Source: RBG-13-68-16 sp041494245
Lineage (GTDB): Bacteria; Acidobacteriota; Thermoanaerobaculia; Thermoanaerobaculales; Thermoanaerobaculaceae
Direction of reading: 5' to 3'
Length of the DNA: 64,000 bases
NCBI GenBank assembly: GCA_041494245.1
Contig: JBGQAK010000011.1
Span: 1-64,000, forward strand
Shown here piece after piece: positions 1-9,197 of the stretch (position 1 is the stretch's first letter; every line of letters begins with the position of its first letter). Position numbers and translations under genes: made by a program. The notes below the pieces were generated by a model. The model ran no database searches. It was not told where the DNA came from and worked only from the letters and a program-made list of their open reading frames with translations.

Positions 1-93
1 AGGTAGCTCAAGCGCGTTTGGAACGGTTCATTGGCGCGTGCCTGCTTGAAATCACGACGCCCGGCCGCAGCCAGGCGTCGCTCGAGGAAGGGT

Positions 94-170
<77 letters not shown>

Positions 171-201
171 AAACGCTTCACCGTCGGGTCAGCCCGGCGG
201 G

Positions 202-276
202 TGGTGGGAGGTGTGGGATTTGAACCCGCGACCCCCTGCGTGTAAGGCAGGTGCTCTCCCGCTGAGCTAACCTCCC
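202..276 (-). tRNA. tRNA-Val (anticodon TAC)
   Basis: A complete minus-strand cloverleaf with acceptor GGGAGGT/ACCTCCC, anticodon loop CTTACAC, T-loop TTCAAAT and an encoded CCA (202-204). It is the first gene of a two-tRNA unit with tRNA-Asp, downstream of a strong promoter at 305-333. Confidence 0.96.
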
Positions 277-304
277 GCGGACGTTGTCCGCCCCGGGGAT
301 GGTC

Positions 305-333
305 ATGCTAGAGACCCGTGGCATTTGTGTCAA
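305..333 (-). promoter_or_regulatory. Sigma70-type promoter of the tRNA-Val/tRNA-Asp unit
   Basis: Read on the minus strand there is TTGACA (328-333), a 17-bp spacer and TAGCAT (305-310). The predicted start lies about 20 nt before the 5' end of tRNA-Val. The -35 is perfect and the -10 is of the TAGnnT type seen repeatedly in this window. Confidence 0.75.
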
Positions 334-386
334 GCCGCGGTCTCACCTACATTGTGGGTAAGGAAAGCACGCGCTGGAGGTGCGGC

Positions 387-854
387 ATGTTCCGCAAGGT
401 CCTGGTCCCGGTCGATTTCACTGATGTGACGGCGCGCCCGCTCACGCTCGGTCTCGAGCTCGCCCGGGCCGGGGGAGGCAAGGTCGTGCTACTGGCGGTC
501 GTGGACGACTCCTTCCCGAACCCGGACATCCTCTCCTTCCAGCTCCCCTGGGCCGACTACCACCGCCACCTGCGCGACGAGGCCCACCGGCGGATGGAGC
601 AGCTCGCCCGGGAGGTCGCCGCCGGCGACGCTGAGATCTGCGTGGTGCGCGGCCACCCGGCGCGCACCATCGTGCGCTTCGCCCTCGAGGAGGGTTGCGA
701 CCTGATCGTGATGGGCACCCACGGGACGCGCGGGCTGCAGCACGCCCTGCTCGGCTCGGTGACCGACAAGGTCGTCCGCCAGGTGCACTGCCCGGTGCTG
801 GTGGTGCGCCTCCACGACGTCGAGGCCGGCGATCCGCCGGCAGCGCACCACTGA
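387..854 (+). CDS. Universal stress protein (UspA family)
   Basis: A single-domain protein of 155 residues, the usual Usp length. It opens with the typical first strand (MFRKVLVPVDF) and has the nucleotide-binding signature G-2X-G-9X-G-S at about residues 110-124, followed by the C-terminal strand CPVLVVR. The ATP-binding signature suggests the nucleotide-binding Usp subclass; cellular role in stress survival is a family inference. The start chosen is ATG 387, preceded by GGAGG at 376-380; an in-frame ATG at 318 would add 23 residues with no family match. It is monocistronic as far as can be seen, followed immediately by a gene remnant. Confidence 0.88.
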   Translation: MFRKVLVPVDFTDVTARPLTLGLELARAGGGKVVLLAVVDDSFPNPDILSFQLPWADYHRHLRDEAHRRMEQLAREVAAGDAEICVVRGHPARTIVRFALEEGCDLIVMGTHGTRGLQHALLGSVTDKVVRQVHCPVLVVRLHDVEAGDPPAAHH

Positions 855-894
855 CCAGGAGCACCTGGAATCTAGTCGCAGAATCACCGCAACT

Positions 895-1125
895 GTGCTG
901 CATTCGGCCCATAGCGACGCCGCGTTCTTCAACGTCAACCGCCACCTCAACCCCACCAGCGTGTGCGTGGCCTCGTGCACGCTGTGCGCGTTCGCGGAGA
1001 AGTACGGCGGGCAGCGCGGGTGGACCGGCACCGTCGAGCAGATGGTGGAGGTGGTCGAGAGCGACTCGCTCTACAGGGCGCTGCCACCCGCTTCGTCCCC
1101 GGCGAGCACGGCCGCGGCCGGCTAG
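895..1125 (+). pseudogene. Remnant of a menaquinone-pathway radical SAM gene (MqnE/MqnC-like)
   Basis: The short frame reads FFNVNRHLNPTSVC and continues into a C-x3-C-x2-C cluster motif (CVASCTLC followed by AF). This is the radical SAM entry motif of aminofutalosine synthase MqnE or the cyclase MqnC. Full-length family members have roughly 350 or more residues, with several dozen before this motif and the whole TIM barrel after it. Here homology starts abruptly just after the Usp gene and stops within about 50 residues, ending at a stop codon beside the 3' end of the opposing crotonase gene. No barrel remainder follows. I read it as a decayed fragment truncated at both ends. MqnE rather than MqnC is preferred from the FNVNRH context but is not certain. 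Confidence 0.7.
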
Positions 1126-1910
1126 TCTTTCGCGAGCCAGTCGGGGAAGGCTCTCGTCTCCAGGAACTCCGCCACACCCCGCCGGCACTCGGGGTGCACG
1201 CGCTGGCGGGCGTTAGCGTGCACCGCCTCGGCGAGCTGCTGGTCCAGACGCGGCAGCGCCGCGGCGAGCAGCAGCCGCTTGCTCTCCGCGATGGCGCTCG
1301 GGGCGACCTTGCGGCAGATCGCGAGGGCCCGGCCCTCGGCGGCCTCGAGGGGCTGGGTTGCGATCTCGTCCACCAGGCCCACCGCCCTGGCGCTTTCGGC
1401 ATCGAGGGGCCCGGGGTCGAAGTACAGGCGGGCCAGGGTCGCCGGCGAGACGCGGCGCGGCAGGAACGTCGTGATCAGCGCCGGTACGAACCCCAGCCGA
1501 AGCTCCGAAAACTGGAACACCGCGTCGGGCCCGGCGATCACCACGTCGCAGGCGGCGGCCAGCCCGGCGCCGCCCCCGTAGGCCGCGCCCCGCACGGCCG
1601 CCACGGTCAGCAAGGGGCAGCGCAGAAGCGCGGTATAGAGGGCGGCGAGCCGGGCAGCGTCGGCGGCTTGCTGCTCCGCGGGCGCTTCGGCGCTGGCCGC
1701 AAGCTCGCGCAGGTCGGCGCCGGTGCAGAAGTGCTTCCCGCCGCCGGTGAGCACCAGCGCACGCACGCCGCCGCCGTGGGCGGATGCGAGCGCGGAGCTG
1801 AGGTCGGCGACGAGCTCCGCCGCCAGCGCATTGCCGGTCGCCGGGCGCGCCAGCTCCAGCACCATGACGGCGCCGCGCCGGTGGACGTTCACGGATAACA
1901 TTGCCGGCAT
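1122..1910 (-). CDS. Enoyl-CoA hydratase/isomerase (crotonase) family protein
   Basis: A crotonase-fold protein of 262 residues, the normal family length. The first oxyanion-hole segment is GGGKHFCTGADL and the second is AVRGAAYGGGAGLAAACDV. At the position of the first catalytic Glu of classical enoyl-CoA hydratase there is Gly (GGGAGLA rather than GGCELA), while the second Glu is kept in FSELRLGFVPA. This pattern resembles methylglutaconyl-CoA hydratase (LiuC/AUH) proteins, so a role in leucine or other acyl-CoA breakdown is possible but unproven. The gene follows the 1912-3027 gene with a 1-bp gap and its 3' end touches the mqnE-like remnant. ATG at 1910 or the in-frame ATG at 1901 could be the start; neither has a clear ribosome binding site. 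Confidence 0.85.
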   Translation of the reverse strand: MPAMLSVNVHRRGAVMVLELARPATGNALAAELVADLSSALASAHGGGVRALVLTGGGKHFCTGADLRELAASAEAPAEQQAADAARLAALYTALLRCPLLTVAAVRGAAYGGGAGLAAACDVVIAGPDAVFQFSELRLGFVPALITTFLPRRVSPATLARLYFDPGPLDAESARAVGLVDEIATQPLEAAEGRALAICRKVAPSAIAESKRLLLAAALPRLDQQLAEAVHANARQRVHPECRRGVAEFLETRAFPDWLAKD

Positions 1911-1911
1911 G

Positions 1912-3027
1912 CTACCACTCGAGCAGGATGCTCCCTCCCTCGGGAGTCAGGTGCCAGCGTGCCGTCCGTACGGCCGCGAGGGCCGGGGCAGCGCGCGACA
2001 GCGCCCGGGCGAGCGCGGCGCCGCCAGGGACGCCGTCCGCCGCTTCCGCGAACCTCGAGCAGACGCGCGCCAGATCGGGCCCCCGTACGAGCCCGGAGTC
2101 TTCGGTAATTCCACCGGTCGGAAGGCGTGCGAGCAGCTCGGGGCGCGAAGCGATCGCCACGCCCGCCCCGGGCAGGACCCAGAGATCGCCCAGGAATCCG
2201 CGCCAGTGCCGCGCCCCCTCGGGCGCCTCGGCCGGAACGTCTCCCCCCATGCGCAGCACGCGCTGTACCTCCCCTGCAAGGGTGGTGTCCGGCAGCGCCA
2301 GCGCCCAGCCGCCGGCCTCGGCGACCACGACGGCCGGGGTGTGCGGCAGCCACTCCGGGGGGTCGGCCGCGGCCGCCAGAGCCGCGAGGTCCGGGGTCGA
2401 GATGGTGGCCGGCCCGGTGGGATCGGGCAGCGCAGGCGGGCGGCCCGAGAGCAGCTCGAGCCGCGAGCGGCCCGCGCGGACGAGCCACCAGCGCGGCCCG
2501 ACGCGGGCGAGGGCGGAGAGCTTCCCGGGCTCGAGGCGGGGGAGCGGAACGCCGGCTGCCTCGTCGAGGAGCGAGGGGTCGGACGCGACCGCGACCAAGC
2601 TGCCGTTGTTTCGTATCCGCAACGCCAGGCCCTCCAGTGCGGCGAGCCTCTCGAGGGCCCGGGTGGAGGCAGCCCCGACCCGGCCCGCGGCGCCCAGTTC
2701 GGGGCCGCGCCACCAGATGGCCAGCGGGCCGGCTGCCTGCCCGGCCAGGGCGGCGAGGAACGCCCGCATCTTCGGCAGCCGCCGGTCAACGTGCGGTGCG
2801 ACCACCTTCAGGAGGGCGAGCCCCTGGGGGTGGGACCCGAGCCAGCGCGCGGCGCGGGCCGGCTGTGCAATGACGAGCACGCCGTCCGCATCCGCGGGCA
2901 CGACCGCCGAGACAGCCGCGAGGAGTTCGGCCTCATCCGAAGGAGGCGCCGTCCACCACAGCCGGGCGACCACGACTGTGGCGGCGACGGCTGCGAAAAG
3001 CGCGAGAGGCGTGGCGGCGCGCCGCAT
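1912..3027 (-). CDS. Hypothetical membrane-anchored protein
   Basis: 371 residues. A short basic N-terminus and one hydrophobic segment (about residues 7-22) suggest a signal anchor or signal peptide. The rest is Ala/Leu/Pro-rich with repeated small beta-strand-like stretches such as GPLAIWW and GPRWWLVRAG. I do not recognise a firm family; it loosely resembles DUF3352-type extracytoplasmic proteins. It is transcribed with the crotonase gene downstream and diverges from the glycosyltransferase operon starting at 3060. Function unknown. Confidence 0.6.
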   Translation of the reverse strand: MRRAATPLALFAAVAATVVVARLWWTAPPSDEAELLAAVSAVVPADADGVLVIAQPARAARWLGSHPQGLALLKVVAPHVDRRLPKMRAFLAALAGQAAGPLAIWWRGPELGAAGRVGAASTRALERLAALEGLALRIRNNGSLVAVASDPSLLDEAAGVPLPRLEPGKLSALARVGPRWWLVRAGRSRLELLSGRPPALPDPTGPATISTPDLAALAAAADPPEWLPHTPAVVVAEAGGWALALPDTTLAGEVQRVLRMGGDVPAEAPEGARHWRGFLGDLWVLPGAGVAIASRPELLARLPTGGITEDSGLVRGPDLARVCSRFAEAADGVPGGAALARALSRAAPALAAVRTARWHLTPEGGSILLEW

Positions 3028-3059
3028 GATCCAATGGTGTAGTGTAACCTTTGCCGGCC

Positions 3060-4352
3060 ATGGCTCGACGGCTCCGCGTCACCGCGACGTTCTTCCTGCA
3101 CCTGCTGCGCGATCTGCTGGGGACCGTGGCGGCGCGCCTGCGTCGCAGCTACCGGAGAGCGGTGCTGGGCGAGGAGTTGCTGGCGGTCGGGGTGGACATC
3201 TTCCCGTTCTTCGAGCAGATGACCGGTGTGGGGTGGTACGAGTGGAACCTCCTGGCGCTCCTCCCCGAGGTGGACCCGGGCATCGAGATGAGGTTCTACG
3301 CGCACACCTTCGCCGCCCCGGACGAACCTCCGCCGCCCCAGCTGCCGACCGGCCTGCGGACGCGCTTCCGCTTTCACCACATCCCGAAGGGCTTCCTGCT
3401 GCCCGTCCGGCCGACCCTTTCGGTTCTGCGCAGCACGGTCGAACCCGCCCTGCTCTTCCTGGACGGCAACGACGTCTTCTTCGCACCCAACTTCATGGTG
3501 CCCAGGCGTCACCTCGCCGCGGTGCGCTCCCTGGTCGCCACCGTGCACGACCTTGCCTTCCTGCGCATGCCCGCCACCGTGCAGCGCGAGACCCTGGACA
3601 ACCTCCGCAGCCGCCTGCCCGGCGTGCTCTTCGCGGCCGATGCGCTGATCGCGGTCTCGGCGGCCACCGCCGCCGACCTGGAGGCAATGGCGGGGGTCAG
3701 CCCCCGCCGGGTGCACGTGATCCATGAGGGGGTGGACCCGATGCTGCTGGCCGGGGGCCGCGGGATGCCCGCCGGCCTGCCGCACCGCTACCTGTTGTTC
3801 GTGTCCACCCTGGAGCCGCGCAAAAACGTTCTCAACATCCTGGCGGGGTTCGCCCGCGCTGCAGCGGCGGGCTACCCTGGGGAGCTGGTGCTCGTGGGGC
3901 GCTGGGGGTGGCACACCGAGGCCGCGCAAAGGGCGCTCGAGCGCTCGCCGGTCCGTGCGCGCATCCGGCACCTCGATTACCTGGACCGCGAGTCGCTGTT
4001 CGGGGTGATGCGGACGGCGGAGGCGCTGGTCTTCCCATCCCTCCTGGAGGGGTTCGGGTTGCCGGTGGTGGAGGCGATGGCCTGCGGGGTGCCTGTGATC
4101 ATCTCGCGGACCTCCTCCCTGCCGGAGGTGGCCGGGGACGCGGGGCTCTACGTGGACCCCGAGAGCCCCGCCGACATCGCCGCGGCGATCCTCCGGCTGG
4201 CTGGGGATCCGCATCTACGGGCGTGTCTGTCCGAGGCTGGGCGTGCCCGCGCCGCGCGTTTTCGCTGGGACGAGGCGGCGCGCGCCACCGCGGCCGTGCT
4301 GCGCCGTGCCGCGGGGCTGCCGGAACGCTTTGCCGATGCGTATCGCGTTTGA
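3060..4352 (+). CDS. Glycosyltransferase family 4, first gene of polysaccharide operon
   Basis: A GT-B glycosyltransferase of 430 residues. The C-terminal nucleotide-sugar domain shows STLEPRKN, which begins the Rossmann half, and the E-x7-E motif in EGFGLPVVEAMACGVPVI. It probably transfers a hexose from a nucleotide sugar to a lipid-linked glycan at the cytoplasmic face; the sugar cannot be read from sequence. ATG 3060 is chosen over a TTG nine bases upstream. The gene's 3' end overlaps the next glycosyltransferase by 17 bp, showing an operon. Confidence 0.85.
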   Translation: MARRLRVTATFFLHLLRDLLGTVAARLRRSYRRAVLGEELLAVGVDIFPFFEQMTGVGWYEWNLLALLPEVDPGIEMRFYAHTFAAPDEPPPPQLPTGLRTRFRFHHIPKGFLLPVRPTLSVLRSTVEPALLFLDGNDVFFAPNFMVPRRHLAAVRSLVATVHDLAFLRMPATVQRETLDNLRSRLPGVLFAADALIAVSAATAADLEAMAGVSPRRVHVIHEGVDPMLLAGGRGMPAGLPHRYLLFVSTLEPRKNVLNILAGFARAAAAGYPGELVLVGRWGWHTEAAQRALERSPVRARIRHLDYLDRESLFGVMRTAEALVFPSLLEGFGLPVVEAMACGVPVIISRTSSLPEVAGDAGLYVDPESPADIAAAILRLAGDPHLRACLSEAGRARAARFRWDEAARATAAVLRRAAGLPERFADAYRV

Positions 4353-5499
4353 CGCACGCTCGCTGATCGGGCCCCGGACCGGCGTGGGGGTCTGGCTGGA
4401 GGGGCTGCTGCGCGGCCTCCTGGCCAGCACGGACTGGCTGTTCCTGCTCTGCCTGCCGCGCCGCGTGGACGCCCTCGGGCTCGACGACCTCACGGAGCGC
4501 GTGGAGGTGCTTGCGCCTCGCGTTCCCCTTCCCGGCACGCTCTGGCTCCAAACCGTGGCCGCGCCGATGGTGGCCGGGAAAGCCGATGCCTACGTGGCGA
4601 CGCTCGGGGTGCTCCCCCGCCGCCTGGCCACCCCCAACGTCCTGATGGTGCACGACATGACGCCGCGCTCGTACCCCGGCCACCACACCCTCGCCAACCG
4701 CTTCTGCTTCAACGCCTACTTCGAGGAGTCCCTGGCCAGGGCGGGGACGATCGTGTGTCTCTCGGCCGCTACCAGGGAGGCGCTCGGGGCCGTTCAGCCC
4801 CAGGCGAGGCGCCGCGCCGTGGTGATCGGACCCGGCGTGGACCCGTTCTTCTCCCCCGCCGGTGCCGGCGGCGATGGAGCGGCCGTGCGTGGACGGTTTG
4901 CAGGCGGCAGGTCGTTCGTGGTGCAACTCGGGACCCTCGAGCCGCGCAAGGGGATCGCCACCCTGCTGGCCGCCCACGGGATCCTGCTCGGGCAGCGGCC
5001 CGACGCCCCGGATCTTGTGCTCGCCGGCGGGCGCGGCTGGGGGTGGGACCTGATCGAGCGCGCGCTTTCGCATCACCCGGACCGGTCCCGGGTCCACCTC
5101 ACAGGCTACGTGAGCCGGAAGGATGCCCGCGACCTGCTGCGCCACGCCGAGCTTGTCGTCGTGGCCTCGGACGAGGAGGGCTTCGGGCTGCCGCTGGCGG
5201 AGGCCCTGGCGTGCGGGGCGGCGTGCGTGGCCTCCGACGCCCCCGCCCTGCTCGAGGTGGCCGACGGCGCCGCCCGCCACTTCCCGCGCGGCGACGCCAC
5301 GGCGCTCGCGGCTTCGCTCGCGGACGCCCTCGCCCCCGCGGTGGTCGCCGGGCTCCGCAGGGGGGCGCTCCAGCGTGGTGCCGCGCTGGGGTGGGAGGGA
5401 CCGCTCTCCGCCTGGCGGGAGCTCCTGGCCGGGGTGGGCCGTGGGCATTCCGCCCCCGGCGAGCTTAGAATGCCGGGCGATGGGCCGGCTCGGCATTGA
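4336..5499 (+). CDS. Glycosyltransferase family 4
   Basis: A protein of 387 residues with the N-terminal MRIAFDARSLIGPRTGVG signature typical of bacterial mannosyl/rhamnosyltransferases of the GT4 family. The C-terminal half has GTLEPRKGI and the catalytic EEGFGLPLAEALACGAA stretch. The start is set by the MRIAFDARSL homology, inside the end of the preceding gene; 5' extensions have no family match. It overlaps both neighbours (17 bp upstream, 20 bp downstream), so translation is probably coupled. Donor and acceptor sugars are unknown. Confidence 0.85.
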   Translation: MRIAFDARSLIGPRTGVGVWLEGLLRGLLASTDWLFLLCLPRRVDALGLDDLTERVEVLAPRVPLPGTLWLQTVAAPMVAGKADAYVATLGVLPRRLATPNVLMVHDMTPRSYPGHHTLANRFCFNAYFEESLARAGTIVCLSAATREALGAVQPQARRRAVVIGPGVDPFFSPAGAGGDGAAVRGRFAGGRSFVVQLGTLEPRKGIATLLAAHGILLGQRPDAPDLVLAGGRGWGWDLIERALSHHPDRSRVHLTGYVSRKDARDLLRHAELVVVASDEEGFGLPLAEALACGAACVASDAPALLEVADGAARHFPRGDATALAASLADALAPAVVAGLRRGALQRGAALGWEGPLSAWRELLAGVGRGHSAPGELRMPGDGPARH

Positions 5500-6598
5500 C
5501 GCCCGCAAGCTCGCGGACTACGGGATAGGCTCCTACCTCCAGGGGCTCCTGGGGGAGTTCGCGCTGCTCGACCCGTCCGGGAGCATCGTGGTGCTGGTCT
5601 CGGAAGACGGACGCCACCTGCTCCCGGAGCCGCCGCCGAACTGGCGTGTCGTCGAGGTGGACGCCCCCGGGTACTCGGTGCGTGAGCAGGTTGTCGTGCT
5701 CTTGGCCGCCGTGCGCTCCGGCGTGGACCTCCTGCACGTCCCGCACTACGTGCTCCCGTGGCTGTTCCCGCGCCCGATGGTCGTGACCATCCACGACATC
5801 ATCCACGTGCTCTTCCCCGAGTTCCTCCCCACCTCGCTGGGGTTCGCCTATGCGCGCATGTCCATCCGCGGGGCCGTCAGGCGCGCCCGCCGGATCGTGA
5901 CGCCCTCGCGCGCCACCGCCGACGACCTCAAGCGGCTCTTCGGGGCGACCGAGGACCGCCTCCAGGTGATCCCCAACGGCATGCACCCCGAGTTCATGGT
6001 CGACGGCGACCCGGATGCGGACGAGCAGCTGCGCGCCCGGCTCGGGGTCGAACGGCCCTACCTGCTGCACGTGGGCAACCACAAGCCCCACAAGAACGCC
6101 GAGGGGCTCCTCAAGGCGTATCAGCTTCTGGTCCATGACGGGCGGGGGCCGGTCCCGCCCCTCCTCATGGTGGGCGGCTTCTCGAAGGACGGAGAGCTGG
6201 CGGGTCGCGCCACGGCGATGGGGCTCGGCGGGCGGGTCCGCTGCTTGGGCTACGTGGAGCGGTGCGAGCTGGCGGCGCTCTTCCGCGGCGCCACTGCGTT
6301 CATCTACCCAACGCTTTACGAGGGGTTCGGGCTCCCGGTCGTGGAAGCGATGGCGTGCGGCGTGCCCGTGGTGGCCGGGGACATCGCCGCGATCCGCGAG
6401 GTGGCGGGTGACGCGGTCCTCAGGGTCAACCCCCGGGAGGTGGTCGAGCTCGGGGCCGCGGTGCGGCGCCTCCTGGAGCAACCGGCACTGCAGCAGCAGC
6501 TTCGCGAGCGCGGGCGGGCGCGGGCACGCGAGTTCGGGTGGCGGCGCGCCGCCCAGGCCACCCTCGACGTGTACCGGGCGGTGCGGGAGGCCGCGTGA
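5480..6598 (+). CDS. Glycosyltransferase family 4
   Basis: A protein of 372 residues beginning MGRLGIDARKLADYGIGSY. It carries the GT4 markers HVGNHKPHKN in the donor domain and YEGFGLPVVEAMACGVPVVA at the catalytic site. It resembles the two upstream enzymes more than the one downstream, so the first three genes may derive from duplications. Start ATG 5480 overlaps the upstream gene's end and is the only start preserving the conserved N-terminus. The stop TGA shares its last base with the ATG of the next gene. Confidence 0.85.
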   Translation: MGRLGIDARKLADYGIGSYLQGLLGEFALLDPSGSIVVLVSEDGRHLLPEPPPNWRVVEVDAPGYSVREQVVVLLAAVRSGVDLLHVPHYVLPWLFPRPMVVTIHDIIHVLFPEFLPTSLGFAYARMSIRGAVRRARRIVTPSRATADDLKRLFGATEDRLQVIPNGMHPEFMVDGDPDADEQLRARLGVERPYLLHVGNHKPHKNAEGLLKAYQLLVHDGRGPVPPLLMVGGFSKDGELAGRATAMGLGGRVRCLGYVERCELAALFRGATAFIYPTLYEGFGLPVVEAMACGVPVVAGDIAAIREVAGDAVLRVNPREVVELGAAVRRLLEQPALQQQLRERGRARAREFGWRRAAQATLDVYRAVREAA

Positions 6599-7692
6599 TG
6601 AGGGTCGCGCTGGTGCACGACTGGCTCACCGGGATGAGGGGCGGCGAGGCGGTGCTCGCCGAGATCGCGAGGTTCTTTCCGAGCGCGCCGGTGTACACGC
6701 TCTTCCACCGGCAGGGCGCCACCGAGGGCGAGATCCACTCGCACCCGATTCACACGTCGGCGCTCCAGCGTCTCTCGTTTGGGGGCCGGTTCTACCGCCC
6801 GTTGCTGCCCCTCATGCCCCAGGCCGCCTCCGGATTCGCCCTCAACGACTACGACCTCATCATCTCGTCGAGCCACTGTGTCGCCAAGGGCGTGATCCCC
6901 CGTCCCGGCGCGGTGCACGTCTGCTACTGCCACACCCCGATGCGGTACCTGTGGGACCAGCGCGACGACTACATCCGGCGCGTGCCCGCCCTCCTTCGCC
7001 CTCTGCTGCGGATGCAGCTCGAGCGTCTGCGCACCTGGGACGTGGTCTCGGCGGCACGCGTGGACCACTTCATCGCCAACTCGCGGCTGGTTGCCCGCAG
7101 GATTGAGCGCTACTGGCGGCGCGAAGCGGAGGTCATCCCGCCCCCCGTGGACACTGACTTCTTCTCGCCGGGCGGGGAGCACGGCTCGCACCTTCTGATG
7201 GTGGCGGCGCTTGTTCCGTACAAGAGGGTGGAAGTCGGCATCGCGGTCGCCAGGGAGCTGGGCTTGCCATTGCACATCGTGGGTGAGGGAGCGTTGCGCC
7301 GGACGCTGGGCTGGCACTCGGGCCCGTCCGTGCACTTCCTCGGACGGGTGAGCCGCGAGCGCCTGCGCGAGGAGTACCGCTCGGCGGCGCTCCTGCTGGT
7401 GCCCAACGTGGAGGACTTCGGGATGGTGACGGTCGAGGCCCTCGCGTGCGGCACTCCGGTCGTAGGTCTGGAGGAGAGCGGGACTGCCGACATCGTGATC
7501 AGCGGGGAGCACGGGGTGCTGACGTCTGAGGGTTCGGTTGTGGCGCTGGCGGCCGCCTGCCGGGCGGTGATGGCCAAGAGCCATGATCCGGAGGAGCTCC
7601 GGGCGCGGGCGGAGAGCTTCTCGCGGCAGCGCTTCCGACTCCGCTTCCACTACCTGCTCGAGCGCGTCCTGCCGGGCCGCGGTGCCGCATGA
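6598..7692 (+). CDS. Glycosyltransferase family 4 (WbaZ/mannosyltransferase-like)
   Basis: A protein of 364 residues starting MRVALVHDWLTGMRGGE. The motif CYCHTPMRYLWDQRDDY is characteristic of the WbaZ-like subgroup of O-antigen and exopolysaccharide mannosyltransferases. Late in the protein VPNVEDFGMVTVEALACG is the equivalent of the E-x7-E region, with Asp-Phe in place of Gly-Phe. Start ATG 6598 overlaps the upstream TGA; the stop overlaps the next ATG by 4 nt. Probably acts with the three preceding enzymes on one undecaprenyl-linked repeat unit. Confidence 0.83.
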   Translation: MRVALVHDWLTGMRGGEAVLAEIARFFPSAPVYTLFHRQGATEGEIHSHPIHTSALQRLSFGGRFYRPLLPLMPQAASGFALNDYDLIISSSHCVAKGVIPRPGAVHVCYCHTPMRYLWDQRDDYIRRVPALLRPLLRMQLERLRTWDVVSAARVDHFIANSRLVARRIERYWRREAEVIPPPVDTDFFSPGGEHGSHLLMVAALVPYKRVEVGIAVARELGLPLHIVGEGALRRTLGWHSGPSVHFLGRVSRERLREEYRSAALLLVPNVEDFGMVTVEALACGTPVVGLEESGTADIVISGEHGVLTSEGSVVALAAACRAVMAKSHDPEELRARAESFSRQRFRLRFHYLLERVLPGRGAA

Positions 7693-9092
7693 TCCGTGAG
7701 AAGCTCCGCATCAATCGCTCGGGGCTGGTGGCCGTGGACCTCGTGGCCACCTACCTGGCGCTCTTCGTCGCCTACCACCTGCGTTTCACGGCCGAAATCT
7801 ACCCGATCACCAAGGGTGTCCCGCCGCCTGAACCCTACCTCGCCCTGGTCCCGATCATCGCGCTGATCTGGCCGGTTGTCTTCTACTTCCGCGGGCTGCT
7901 GCAGGGCCGCCCCCAGCGATCCCGGGTGGAGGAAGCGTTCGCGGTCACCGTGGCGGTGGCGGTGGCGATGCTCGTGCTCAACGCCGGCCTCGGCTTCTAC
8001 CGCGATTTCACCTACTCCCGGCTCGTTCTCGGGATCTTCGCCGTCGTCGACGTGGTGTTCGTGGTCGCGGCCCGGAGCGTGTTCTGGGCGGCGATGGCCC
8101 GGGTCTGGGCTTCCTCGCGGCACCGCCGCCGGGCGCTGGTGGCCGGGGCAGGGGAGCTGGGCCGCATGGTGGCGGAGAAGCTCGCGGAGCACCGCGAGCT
8201 CGGCCTGGACGTGGTCGGGTTCCTGGACGACGACCCCGGGAAGGCCACCGCACGTTTCGCGGGGTTCCCCGTGCTCGGAACCCTCGACCAGCTGGAGCAG
8301 GTGGCGCGCGAGAAGGGGGTGGACCTGCTGTACGTCGCGCTGCCGCTCGGTTCGCAGCACAAGACGATCCGCCTGCTCAAGCGGGCGGAGCCGCTGCTGC
8401 TGGCCGTCAGGGTGGTGCCCGACCTGCTGCAGTACTACGCGCTGCGCGCCGGGGTGGAGGACCTGGACGGCATCCCGGTGATCAACCTGACCCAGATCCC
8501 GCTCGCCGGCTGGAACACCTTCCTCAAGTGGCTGGTGGACCTCGTGCTCGCATCGGTTGCGCTGCTCCTGCTGTGGCCGGTCATGATCGTGATGGCGGTG
8601 GCGGTCTACCTCGAGGATCGGGGGGCCGTCTTCTACCGTCAGCTGCGCATGGGGCTCGACGGTAAACCATTCCAAATACTTAAGTTTCGCACCATGATTC
8701 CGAACGCCGAGGAGCTCACCGGGCCGCGCTTTGCGGTGCCCAACGATCCCCGAACCACCAGGGTGGGGGTCTGGCTGCGCCGCACGTCCCTCGATGAGCT
8801 GCCGCAGCTCATCAACGTCGTGCGCGGGGAGATGTCGCTCGTGGGGCCGCGGCCGGAGCGTCCCGAGTTCGTGGCGCGCTTCCGCGAGCGCTACCCCGAG
8901 TACATGTCGCGCCACCGGGTGCGCGCCGGGATCACGGGGTGGGCGCAGGTCCACGACCTGCGCGGGCAGAGCTCGATCCGCAAGCGCATCGCGTACGACC
9001 TGTACTACATCGACAACTGGTCGCTGGCGCTGGACTTCAAGATCATGTGGTTGACCATGGTCCGGTTCCTGCGCCACCGCCACGCCTACTAG
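7689..9092 (+). CDS. Undecaprenyl-phosphate sugar phosphotransferase (WcaJ/WbaP-like)
   Basis: 467 residues. Four hydrophobic segments fill about residues 10-135, followed by a Rossmann-like CoA_binding_3 domain (VAGAGELGRMVAEKL, near 150) and a further membrane segment near 280-300. The C-terminal catalytic domain has KFRTM, RRTSLDELPQL, VGPRPERPEF and GITGWAQV, diagnostic of polyisoprenyl-phosphate hexose-1-phosphate transferases. It starts glycan assembly by moving a sugar phosphate from UDP-sugar to undecaprenyl phosphate. It is last in the operon of four glycosyltransferases, with ATGA overlap. No flippase or polymerase is encoded beside it. Confidence 0.9.
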   Translation: MIREKLRINRSGLVAVDLVATYLALFVAYHLRFTAEIYPITKGVPPPEPYLALVPIIALIWPVVFYFRGLLQGRPQRSRVEEAFAVTVAVAVAMLVLNAGLGFYRDFTYSRLVLGIFAVVDVVFVVAARSVFWAAMARVWASSRHRRRALVAGAGELGRMVAEKLAEHRELGLDVVGFLDDDPGKATARFAGFPVLGTLDQLEQVAREKGVDLLYVALPLGSQHKTIRLLKRAEPLLLAVRVVPDLLQYYALRAGVEDLDGIPVINLTQIPLAGWNTFLKWLVDLVLASVALLLLWPVMIVMAVAVYLEDRGAVFYRQLRMGLDGKPFQILKFRTMIPNAEELTGPRFAVPNDPRTTRVGVWLRRTSLDELPQLINVVRGEMSLVGPRPERPEFVARFRERYPEYMSRHRVRAGITGWAQVHDLRGQSSIRKRIAYDLYYIDNWSLALDFKIMWLTMVRFLRHRHAY

Positions 9093-9197
9093 GTGCGCCG
9101 CCGATAGCGGACCATCTGCGTTGTCGGGCTGCAGTGTCTCGGATCCTCAAATTGCCTCCGGCTATGCTCCGGTCCGACCGCCTTGCCCTCCTAGCCC

